NCBI GenBank assembly: GCA_025558075.1
Contig: JAHLKF010000008.1
Location: 310,001-374,000, forward strand
Direction: 5' to 3'
DNA length: 64,000 bases
Source: Gaertneriomyces semiglobifer
Taxonomy: Eukaryota > Chytridiomycota > Chytridiomycetes > Spizellomycetales > Spizellomycetaceae
Shown: one piece after another, positions 54,284-64,000 of the stretch
Position numbering within the stretch: the first letter of the stretch is position 1
How the letters are laid out: each line of letters opens with the position of its first letter
The notes under the pieces: generated by a model
What the model was told of the DNA's origin: nothing
The model's database searches: none
Seen by the model: the letters and a program-made list of their open reading frames with translations, nothing else
Translations under genes and position numbers: made by a program

Positions 54284-56610
54284 ATGGAGGCCCGCGTCGA
54301 AACTCTCCGAGATAGAGGTGCGCCTGTCAAGTGGCCTTCTCGCGCGCGTGCGGTCTAAGATGCAGAGAAACCCAAGTAGCTGCCGTCGTATACTCTCCAG
54401 AATCACAACCTTCAAGGGAAACACAGGAGCCCAAACTGGATTCTACCCAACCGATGGTCTTCACCATGGATTGTCTATCAAAGTTGCCTGTCATTACCCG
54501 TTTGTATGCACCTCCGATGGGCGTGAATTAGGTGGCACAGTCACAATCTGAAGTGGCACGGTCATCGAACCCTCGTTTGAACAGTTCCGCGACAGACTTT
54601 TTGGGCTTCCCATATTCTGTAAACCAACGATCTGGATAATGCTGCACGGAGAGCAGGCTGGCTTTGGTTGCAGCAGCTATTCACAATGCAATGTACCAGA
54701 CCTCAGCCTCCTGCTAGCAGCGTTCGGTGACGCCGCACGAAGGCATGTCAATTCCAGTACGCACAAATGTTTCTAGCGACTGATCTGGTGCATTATTCAT
54801 GAAATAGTTTGGCAACGATTGTAAGATGCTTTCTGAACGGCCTCGATGCGACACAAAGCGTGTGCATTACTGGGTCAAGTGGGGCTGGCGGACCCGAACT
54901 GGCGAGCAACATCGTCCGTGTGCTCGCTGAAGCGAGCCGGCAGCCTGTTAAAGTATGCCTATGACATGCTGTGCGCTGGCCGATGAGCATTCTACCTTAC
55001 TACCCAATGTATAGATTCATGAGATTCGACGGGGAGAGGAATTAGATGCACTTGTTAAGGCACGGAAGAAGAGCACGAGCTCTGAGGTGCCCACGGCCGA
55101 GATAGGTTTGTGTCTTTCTCGAATGGGGTATACTTTTGACGGTAGTCTCATTGAGTTGAAATCCGTCTAGTCATTTTACATGTGGACAACATTTCACTTT
55201 CACCGGTATCCATTCAGTCTCTCTACCTTTTGTTTACCCACGCCGCCATAAACGGCTCGCCCCGCCAACTTATTGTCGGGCTTTCCCAACCCCGCACCAC
55301 GGCGGGTTCATGGCGTGGCGTGAGCTTCGAGGAAACCATTTCTATCCTTTCGCCGACGCCTATCGAAAGAACGTACATGCTCAACCTTGCGTTAACCCTC
55401 TTGCAAGTGCCGCATACGTTATCGTTCGATGAAATGAAACAAATTGGAGAGCTTTGCAGAGGCTGTATGTGGTGTGATATCAGATCTATTACATTGCGAG
55501 CGTACGGATTTGTTGGCTTGGATGGATCGACTAATAACGTCGCACTGGGGTGGCCAGAAGTTGAGAAGGCAGTGAAGCATTCACTTGGGCGAAAGGTCGC
55601 AAACGCTGGTGGTAACAACATTGGCCGGAAAGCGGACTTTGAAGGAGGGACGGCGATTGGCACCGGTGAGATCGAGAAAGCACAGTGGTCAGATGTAGGA
55701 GGATTGGACAAAGCAAAGGTATGGCGAGACTATTTTGCACGCCCAGCAAGTGCTTCCAACTCAACGATGCTGATTTTCTAGCAATTACTTCAAAATGTTT
55801 TGCCGGTAACCAGACCAGAGCTTCAGAGACTTGGCATCAAACGTAGCAAAGGCGCATTGCTGTGAGTGGTGTTTCAAATTTGCCCAGCAGGTCAATCCGA
55901 GAATCAACTCTGATATTGCTCTACCAGATACGGTCCACCAGGGACTGGCAAAACTCTTCTCCTTCGGTCACTTCTCTCACTTCCATCATCTGCTGGTATA
56001 ACCTTTCTCCCTTTGAGCATCCCACATCTCATTCATGGCTCCGTCGGCGAGTCCGAAAAGACCATCATCCGCACATTCACCCATGCCATGCGACATGCAC
56101 CTGCGGTGATCTTCATTGATGAGCTGGAGGCTATGTTCGGCAGACGCGACGAGATGGGAAATGTCGGCAAAGGCGTACTGACTGCTTTGATAGGCCAGCT
56201 GGACGCGCTGAATACACAAAATGAACCTGTGAGCGTCATCGGTGCAACGAACTGGATATCAAAAGTGGAGTGGACATTATTGCGACCCGGTATGTCTGCT
56301 TGACCATAGAATGACCAAAACTCCATAATGAAACTAGCTGAATAATGCATTTATTTACGTAGGACGTCTTGACACGTTAATCCCTGTTTCTCCGCCAGGT
56401 TCTCATGCACGTGCGACTATCCTTAAATCTCTTTTGCGCAACGTGCAGCTGGATGAGGATGTAGATCTTGCTGCACTGGCGCAAGAATTTAGATGTACCG
56501 GAGCGGAACTAAAAGAAGGTGTGCGAAGGGCTGTGGTGAAAGGTGCGGGAAAGGTTGGGATGACGGAGCTGTTAGACGGATTCCGCCATCTCGCTACCAG
56601 TCAAGAGTAA
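54284..56610 (+). CDS. AAA ATPase with degenerate D1, AFG2/SPATA5L1-like
   Basis: Supported exons are 54808-54952, 55015-55105, 55171-55718, 55782-55861, 55928-56289 and 56363-56610 (stop at 56608). The 5' part (54284-54807) has coding-like pieces (VAAVVYSPESQPSRETQEP; FEQFRDRLFGLPIF), but its splice sites are unresolved. The second AAA domain is intact: WSDVGGLDKAK, Walker A GPPGTGKT, VGESEKTIIRTF, Walker B VIFIDELEA and GATN. The first is decayed: its Walker A reads CITGSSGAGGPELA without the Lys, and the Walker B position reads VILHVDNI. The family is the Cdc48-related AFG2/SPATA5L1 group, which acts in ribosome maturation; that assignment is tentative, and a Pex1/Pex6-type origin is possible. 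Confidence 0.7.
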
Positions 56611-56882
56611 CTGTGGTAGCCTTAGGTTACAATGGAACTAGTGTCGATGGGTTTTTGAACTAGGTCACCATATGCGTTGTATCGAAGGGATTTCCGGTCA
56701 TCGTGGTAGTGCGCAATGGCCCGCGAAATGGGTTTTTGCTGCTGCCGCCATGTGGAAAACAGTTGCTTTAGACAATTTCCAACAAATGCGAAGCTCGTCT
56801 CTAGTGCCGTCGCACTGAGACAACGTATCAATATGTAAATACGTACAATCAGTAGATTCATTGGAGCACTGTAAAGTTAACT

Positions 56883-59800
56883 CTAGAACGCCACCCGATT
56901 CCTTCCGTCTTCTACCTTCCGCGCTACTTCCATTGCGGTTCTTTCCATCTCCTCTGCCAAACCTCGTCGTGCTTCCATGGCGAGCCCGCTCCACATTTCA
57001 CACAGGTCCCCATCAACAACATTTCGAACAGGTATGAAGCTTCCTCTGAAACGTAAATGATCGTTTCCACACAGTGGTGGAAGCTTCTGCCTCATTCCCA
57101 TCTCGAGTGTCTGGAAGAAATCCACATCGTCCTTTGACGTAAACGGGATCAGTACGCCGATGGATCCAAGGAGGGTCGTATACAAGATCACTTCGCGCGC
57201 GCCGGGCATGAGAGATGTTTTGTGGAGGGATGTAGGTATGGAACTGAGGTAAAACTGTGCGACGTGTTCAAGCTTGTGTGGTGCCCCTTGTAAATATCCT
57301 CTATCGTATACCAACTTGTTTCCGGTAGGATCATCGTCCACTTCTTCGCTGACATCTTGTGGTAATCTTGCCACCCATATATTTCCAAATTTATCCCCTC
57401 CAGCAACTGTATCGTAGTCCAGCATGGTTGTACAAGTAGACCACCGGGGTGTAGTATCGTCTGCAAACACCACAATTCGGTTATCAAATCGTCTGTAGCT
57501 GGCGTACATGACACCTTCTTGAACATCTCCAATAATGATACGATCCCCTTGAGTATGCAAAGATAGGATGTTATTTGGTAAGGACTTGTTTTCACATTTT
57601 CGCAGTAACTTCTTACGACCCACGTCGTAAATACGTAATGTTTTTCCTAGACCAACAAGTAATCTTCCTTGGAATGGACACAACGCCATAGGTATGTCTT
57701 CAAGTTCGGTTACATGCATCAGCTCCAGTGCACCAGCGTCGGTAGCGCGGTACGTTCTCAAAAAAGCCTTGGTGCAAGTTCGAGGAGCGAGTGTAACGTC
57801 CTTAGCCGTGCCAACAATAACAAGCCACTCTCCCGGCGTAGAACTGCCTGCAAACTGACAGGCGACAATACTGAAAGCAGCTTCATTGTCATCCAGTTCT
57901 TCCTCCCACAAGGTTTCAAGCGTTGTAGGATGAACTAATCTGATTTTTGACGCCCATTTCCCGGCCTCGGAGGTGTGCGGATGACCAAATTGCTCCGGTG
58001 GCAACTCTATAAGTTCTTCGCCGTCTTCCATCATCCGAGTAGATCCAAAAGCTTCAATTCGTTTACGTTTTTCACTTGGGCAATACACCCCGTGGTCTGA
58101 CTCGATGATCAAAAAGGCGGAACTCTGTGGATGCAGCACAAATCGGCGGGGTGTGTACGTCAACGGAACTGAGACGTGGTTGAAGATATTGCCAAGTTTC
58201 TCGACGGTTAGGATATGCAAATTGCTCCCTTCTATCGCAACTATTCCTTCGAGACATTGTTCGCTTTCAAAGCCGCATCCAAATTCCAGTGGCGGGCTCG
58301 AGAGTGGAATGAGTTTCAGTTGTCCTTGCCATGTGAAAAGAAGCCACGGTCTTGAGCTCAAGCATAAAACAGCCGACTGTCCTTGGATCCTGACGTGAAA
58401 CAGCTTAACTGGTCGCGATCCCAAAAGTCTAACGCGGGTATCAGTAAGCTGCCCAGTAATACTATCTACTGATGTTCGCAGCAACAATCCGGACTGTAAA
58501 CCAATGGTCAAGTACAGGTTGGATTGTCCTGAAGAGGAATCGTTTAACTCCACAAGCTGCAGGGACGTTGGAGTGTAGTTGACAGCCTGCATGGATAAGC
58601 TCTGCAAGCAAGTATCGGGGTCCAAAGATACAACACGAACTGTGTTGTCTTCACATCCCACAGCTAAAAATGGACTGCGCTGTCGACCTTCAGGAACCTT
58701 GCCGATGCTCAAGCAGGTCACATTCGAAGCCATCTCCTTGCGCTCTTGGTATTCGTTTAATTGACCGCTTAAATCCAGTTCGAAGTAGACTACTTCTCCC
58801 CCGGATAGAGCGACCGCCACTTGTCGCTGGTTGCATACGGCCTGAACGATAGTTTTGTTGCCAGGAGCTTTCCATTCTGATACACGTCGGTCAGCACGAA
58901 TATGGCGAATACCGCGAGGATACACTTGCACCAAGGCATCATCTCCGATTTGAGCCACGGTCAAGGTTGGTGTGGAGTTCAGAAATCCGGTGTCTGTAAC
59001 TTCTTCAACAGTTTCTCCAATTGACAGCACCAGGGTAGCGTCGATAAATGATACAACAATAAACGAATCATACGCATCCCTGGAAGTCGCTTTGACGGTC
59101 CATACGGCGTTGGGATTTCCAGGAAGCTCACTGACAGCCATTTCTGAAACCTCGAGGCCATGGCGCATGACCCTGAACGTGCTTCGCGCTCCCCGTCCAC
59201 ACAGGGCGTATATTTGCGGCGTTTCATCTTGCCCCAAGTTCAGCACCTTTGCATCGATGAGAGGCGCGGAAGACTCCATTTCATCAACCAGTGCTAAGTT
59301 TCTGAGGCCGCGTGGATTGAAGTAGACCGTTACGTCCTCGTCTTGAGGTAATGTAGCACTCTCAAACTCAGTTTGCTCCTCATCATCGTCTCCAAGATTT
59401 TCAATCTGATAAAGGTAATGATTTCCAATTTCACTTGCCAAGAAGAGAAATCCGGTCTTGAGCAGGCACATGGAATTAGCGACCGACAGAGTATCAAAAT
59501 ATTTGATGCGCAAATTTTGAATTCCACCAATAACACCATCCGCCCCAGCTTCGTAGTCCAGAGTAATCTTGAAAATGTCACCTTCCTCAGTTTGCGCAAG
59601 TATGAAGAATCCCCTTTTCAATTTGTGCGTGACTGCTGAGATAATTATGATTCCTCGCAGAGAATCACTGTCTTCTCCATTTGCGCCTCCGACTGGATTG
59701 TATAAAGGCCCTGGCCTTCTAGGAATTGGTACTCTTGCTGCAGGGTAATCTGGATGTCTCCATGTAATGTAGCCTTCCGAGCAGACAAGAACGCCGCTAG

Positions 59801-60657
59801 GGCCGTCGACCCCACCGGGCACCTGAATTAGCATATTACTTCGTGGATCCACGGGATCACTCCATTTACGCACGACATGATTAAGCCCAAGATCCAACTC
59901 GTAATATGTCAGCACCTTTTCCGAGCTTTGGAATGCCTCCCCAGTCGGATCTTGATCAACCTCACTGTAGTCAACCTCGATTGCTGCAAACACCGGGTTT
60001 TCAAATCCCACATCCACGCCAACAAGATCATGCACCAGGGTAGAGGATTTATGCGCCTCCAGCGGCGATGATATTGTCAGACGAGTTGTGGCATCGCGGT
60101 TCAGGATGTAAACCAGTTTCTGTTTCTCAATTGCGCCTATACGCTAGCATTAAAGAATGGAATTTAGGACTCAAAGCACAGCGTGGGAGCTCACCAATCA
60201 TCACCGCTCTTCCTTTCGGATCCGCTGCGAGATACTGTCCTGGCACAATACGTCGACATCCGGTCTTTCCGTATGTTTCTTCGTGTATTTTGTCAAACAC
60301 ATTTTTGTCGGGGTTATACTCGAATATTACAATTCTCCCGCTATCTGATCCCACTACGATATAATCTAGAAGGGGTATTTTAGCGAAGTTGTTTCATCAT
60401 TACCAGATTATAAGCAATGCCATAGACGTACCTTTAGAACCACCGGTCAAGCGAAAAGCTTTGAGGCTTCTAATTACTCCAAAAACACAAGTCTCCACTA
60501 GACTCTCTACTTTTCCCGTCGTATGATCTGGTCTCAACAATTCCAACCAGGTGTCCCGAGCGACAAGAACTTCTTGCTGTTTTGTACCAGAGAAGTTACC
60601 AAGCACAGCGGCAGTTATAGCGGTCGGCGCAGATAGGGACAGGTTATATAAGTGCAT
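56883..60657 (-). CDS. RSE1: Splicing factor 3B subunit 3 (Rse1/SAP130)
   Basis: Three exons (60657-60432, 60365-60195, 60136-56883) encode 1216 residues against 1217 in human SF3B3. The three beta-propeller architecture of the DDB1/CPSF160 family is retained, and SF3B3-specific blocks are near-identical: [76 protein letters not shown] and [20 protein letters not shown]. It is a scaffold of the SF3b complex of U2 snRNP, next to the branch-site pocket. The start MHLYNLSLS matches the family start. It is divergent from the multi-span membrane protein gene. Confidence 0.97.
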
Positions 60658-60739
60658 GGTTGGTCTACCACCCGGCTGCGTCCTCAATGAGCGTTTCCTT
60701 GTAGAGTTTTCGACGAAGCGAGCATCTTTCAGACTGTGG

Positions 60740-62281
60740 ATGGATCATGTCAACGATAACAAGTGTCACGTGGCCTACAATTTCTTTATCGATGTCACTG
60801 AGTCTGAACAGGTCGTGTTGAAGTTCAACTGCAAGTCGCTCAAGAACGTCTTAAAGGCGAAGCTAATCTACAAACATGGCATAGAATATCCTCTCCTTCT
60901 CAGCAACCCATATGCAAGTAACTGGGACGAGGTTTCGTGGGCAAAATAGTAGAACGGATATAAAGGAGCGCGTAGATGGAAATGACACTATTGCGATATG
61001 CAACGACGAACATGATATTATGGTAGTACTCTTGGAGAGTTATGCAGTCTATCTGTATGAAGGCTACTCACCGGACTCAGCGACCAGTCCGATTTGGCGT
61101 GCAAACACTTGCATTGCCTTCGCAGCTTGCATCACGGCCTTTATCTACTTGCTTCACTTCTTGATGACCCGATATATTCTGAGCAGCGAGGAAAGGAAAC
61201 CGCTCCGTTTCCTAAACACCGTGAGGCTCATTTATGCTGGCGTTACCTTTGGGAATACCCTTCCCGCTTGTCTGTATCCCTACATTTTGAACGCTGGCGT
61301 GTCATGCGAGGTCCGTGGCGGAATCATCACCTTCCTGAAGATCGTCGAAATGTGTGGGTTTGACTGTTATATCGCTCCTACCTTGAAACTTCTGATGGAG
61401 CTTATGCATCCTAAATTATTCATTTGCTACGGCCATCTATGTGGGCGTTCTGGCCGTCTTACCTTTCCTGACAGTACTTACATTGTTCGCTGGCGAGCGG
61501 TTTGTGTGGCGAATCAAGGCACCTTCTCGGGCTGTAATTTAATCTGAAAGCCTTCGGTAGGTTTCGACTGTCAGGTAAAACGGGGGCAAGGCTTCGGAAT
61601 GGCACTCTCTTCGGTGTAATGCTGGTGCAACTTCTGCTTATGGCCGCTGAACTGGGAACATCAGAAATTCTGGAGACTTCATGGGGGTGAGTTTTGGGTC
61701 CTTTCAAAGCTGTGCCGCAGCAAGAAACCAAATCAAATCGGACTTGGGATTGTATCCATTTATCTATGGCAATTCATCAGCAAATATGTATCTTTGGGGC
61801 ATCGTTCTCTATGATGAGTGCGTGATAGTTTCTGATAGTTCAGGACGAAAGTCGCTTGAACACCATCACGCCGTGTATATCCTTTCTCATGCGCGACTAC
61901 TTGATAATGTTCAGATTGCAGAGCCGCGGCCTCGCTTACTTCAGCTTGATCAACGGTAGAGCCTAGGCTAGTAATTCCCTTTATGCAGGCACCATCTACG
62001 TGATATTCAATGTCACCGCCTTCGCTACCGCGTTTATTAGTACGGATGCTGAGAGTTTCGACCGTGTTGCGGCAGTAGCGACGATGTTGTCAACGTGCGG
62101 CTTGCTGATGCACATGTGGTGCCTAATAATCGACAGCGGGACGACACATCGAGTTGTGATGTTCTCCCATAAGGCAGACAAATTGGGGAGCACGACGCAT
62201 ATTGATCTTCAGATGGTCGTGTCTGCAGGGTTCGCCTGCCGCAAACCCAGATTCACTTTTGGCGTCGACAGCAATAGGTGA
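60740..62281 (+). CDS. Multi-span (about 7 TM) membrane protein, receptor-like
   Basis: Seven exons keep frame throughout: 60740-60917, 60976-61351, 61401-61499, 61561-61686, 61721-61787, 61844-61955, 61989-62281, giving 416 residues. The first 95 residues are soluble and strand-rich (HVAYNFFIDVTESEQVVLKF), with a possible N-glycosylation site NDT. About seven hydrophobic helices follow, among them CIAFAACITAFIYLLHFL, YVGVLAVLPFLTVLTLF, LFGVMLVQLLLMAAELG, IGLGIVSIYLWQFISKY, YVIFNVTAFATAFI and VAAVATMLSTCGLLMHMW. The tail is about 45 residues. I do not recognise a family; the layout recalls a GPCR. Introns of 33, 34 and 49 nt are very short. No signal peptide is visible, and the start could be 60912 instead. 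Confidence 0.6.
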
Positions 62282-63110
62282 CAGTTCCAAAGCCACGCCT
62301 GGATCCGTAGGAAGAGCGTAGCGAGAAGCAGCAAGAGCACCGCAAAGCAGGTACGAGAGACGTTGAAAGTGCATCTTCGTCCGTCAGCGTGCTCCCAGTG
62401 AAATAGAACCGGCATGTAAGGCCAGATCTAGGTTACAAGTGAGGGGACGGTGAAGCGTCTCTATTTATGTTCGTCGGTCAAGATGCCGAGGTTGTTGGTG
62501 ACGCTTGGTTGCCTTGGAATGTTGTGGATATGTAACGTATCTGGTTAGAGTAGATGTGTTGCACCGAGAGGTAGCTACATCAATCTATATTCGGTGGCTG
62601 CAAGATACACGCCGGAACGAATTCTGACGGGAACCTGACGGTGGGCAGACGGATTCCCTTTGCAAAACTTGCTATTGACTGCAGTCTGTATCCCGTCAGG
62701 TCAGCAACGGAAGGGGGACATTTGTCGGAGTGCCGTCTGCACGTTGAACCAGGATACTGTCTGCACTGACGTTTCGTGCACCTATGTACATGCCATTCTA
62801 CTCTGAATCTGAAGCAAAAGCACTGACCTCAGAGAAATCCGAACGGCTATCAGATTCTACAGAAGCATTATCCACCCTAAACTCACTCAAACTCCTGTTG
62901 ACACGCACGTTTCCTAGCTTCTTTCCATCAAATGCAAGTTCAAAATTCCTTTGAATCTCTTTCATTCATCCAGAGGCCTGCGTCGCACTGATTCTCTCCA
63001 ATCCGCCAGCAACTGCAACTTGTTGTACCAATGCAGGCAGCGTCTGAATCTACAGGTGGTCGACACTCACTTACTTTGAGTTATAATTAGAGCGCCAGTC
63101 CAAAATAAGG
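62282..63110. other. Intergenic
   Basis: This lies between the membrane-protein stop and the tRNA gene. No coding pattern stands out. Short related phrases (CTGACGG, CAGACGG) recur at 62630-62770 without forming a clear repeat. Confidence 0.4.
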
Positions 63111-63193
63111 GACGGTGTAGTCAAGTGGTCTACGACGTTAGCCTCGAAAGCTAATCCTCTTTGAGGGCGCAGGTTCGAATCCTGCCACCGTCG
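63111..63193 (+). tRNA. tRNA-Ser (anticodon CGA)
   Basis: A class-II tRNA of 83 nt without intron. The acceptor stem pairs GACGGTG with CACCGTC. The anticodon arm GTTAGC-CTCGAAA-GCTAAT carries CGA, which reads UCG serine codons. A long variable arm (CCTC TTT GAGG) is diagnostic of Ser. The T arm GCAGGTTCGAATCCTGC contains the B box. A run of five T directly after the discriminator G (63194-63198) is a polymerase III terminator. Confidence 0.95.
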
Positions 63194-64000
63194 TTTTTAT
63201 CTCTTTCCCAGTTTGTACGCGGATTCTCCGTTCTTTGGAGCGGGTTTGGGCCAGACCATCACGCTGCCACATTTTGAGCTGGGGGCATAAGCAACAATGA
63301 GTTATGGATGGCTTACATATACACACGTTCCAAATATACGGAAACCTTTTCGTCGTGTGTGAGTGGGAAAACGGCAGCAGCTCTGGTAAACTTGTGACGG
63401 TTGTTGAAAAGCTTCAGTCACCTTGTACCGTCTGACTGTTCGGCAGCCTGTAGAGCTTTGAACCATTTGGTAATTTGGAGGAGAAACAACCACGGGTCAG
63501 TGAGAGTAACGTCATCAGTATGCATTGTAAAGCATAGATGAGGTTAGTTCCTCTTGGTAAAATAAAGGTGGACTACTACCACGTCCGCCACTACGACGGA
63601 CCAACTCATGACCGCATAGGGCCCAGGTAAGATCCGTTATTGTGCCCTTTCAAAGTTCTGGTAATCGAAAACATATTCCAAGTACTGGATGTTCTTTGGC
63701 GAAACGATATCATGGTACTGACGCAAGCCGTGGCTATCACCTGTTCAACTGCCTTTCTTGAGGCGTCATTAAAGAGATCTAAATAGCTCATGCAATATTA
63801 AGCATTGCTCAATTCATTGCCAGTTTCTGGGAGTGTTACGTTCCCACTTCGTGCCAATACCCGCTGTTGCCGTTAGGTAGGGTTGGGCTTCATATTAAAT
63901 ACATATGCCATCCGGCATACGGTGGAGGGAGAGTTTGCCGATCGAAGATGACAATGTAATCATCCTAAACAGATTCCAGACCCAATAATCCGTTAACCCG
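63194..64000. other. Right end of window, no clear gene
   Basis: Only weak signals are present. On the minus strand an ATG at 63791 opens MSYLDLFNDASRKAVEQ, which looks like a real N-terminus; beyond a 23-nt GT...AG gap a frame YHDIVSPKNIQYLEYVF runs to a stop. The gap is too short for a normal intron, so I do not call a gene. Confidence 0.3.

Noticed and set aside
60551..60739. Extension of the membrane-protein gene further upstream
   Set aside because: It would run antisense through RSE1 exon 1; the ATG at 60740 is sufficient.
62123..62415. Minus-strand ORF starting like a signal peptide (MHFQRLSYLLCGALAAS)
   Set aside because: It is antisense to the last exon of the membrane-protein gene; no cleavage context or continuing domain is seen. 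It could only be revived by transcript data.

Overview
The window looks like a gene-dense piece of nuclear chromosome from a fungus, most likely an early-diverging zoosporic (chytrid-like) one. Nearly every gene can be rebuilt as exons split by short GT-AG introns (mostly 46-90 nt, down to 33-34 nt). Fungal signs are a Met10-type sulfite reductase subunit, an SLM-like F-BAR/PH protein and a secreted chitinase. A sperm-tail PG-rich repeat protein, a BTG/Tob protein and a GLRX3 with two glutaredoxin domains point to a lineage that kept a flagellum and other traits shared with animals. The species cannot be named from the sequence alone.

Layout, left to right. 0.1-4.9 kb: a Rieske protein, a THYN1-like EVE protein, COP9 signalosome subunit CSN4, a BTG/Tob protein and a small unknown ORF. 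4.9-7.7 kb: gene-poor, with coding-like fragments and a perfect hairpin. 7.7-15.6 kb: the PG-rich repeat protein; a 1500-residue fusion of degenerate siroheme-synthase modules to MET10; and a WrbA-like quinone reductase. 15.6-17.9 kb: gene-poor. 17.9-29.7 kb: PMS1; NUDT21 (CFIm25); two divergent mitoribosomal genes (mS23 and bL19m); GLRX3; an SLM-like protein; a GCIP-family protein. 30.3-39.3 kb: an unknown protein, RPS11, GUA1, a BAG-domain protein and an AIFM2-like oxidoreductase. 39.6-50.6 kb: PCF11, a small membrane protein, the meiotic kleisin REC8, a 75-bp tandem repeat and a double-GH18 chitinase. 50.9-62.3 kb: DUS4, a FAM210-like protein, a UPF0590 protein, an AAA ATPase with a decayed first ring, RSE1 (SF3B3) and a multi-membrane-span protein with very short introns. 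63.1 kb: tRNA-Ser(CGA).

Most genes are unrelated housekeeping genes, and several pairs share short divergent promoters (mS23/bL19m, GLRX3/SLM, DUS4/FAM210, UPF0590/AAA, RSE1/multi-TM). No operon-like logic, CRISPR array, virus or intact transposon was recognised. The most unusual item is the siroheme-synthase/sulfite-reductase fusion at 10134-14696. Its N-terminal modules keep the fold pattern but have lost key catalytic and cofactor residues.
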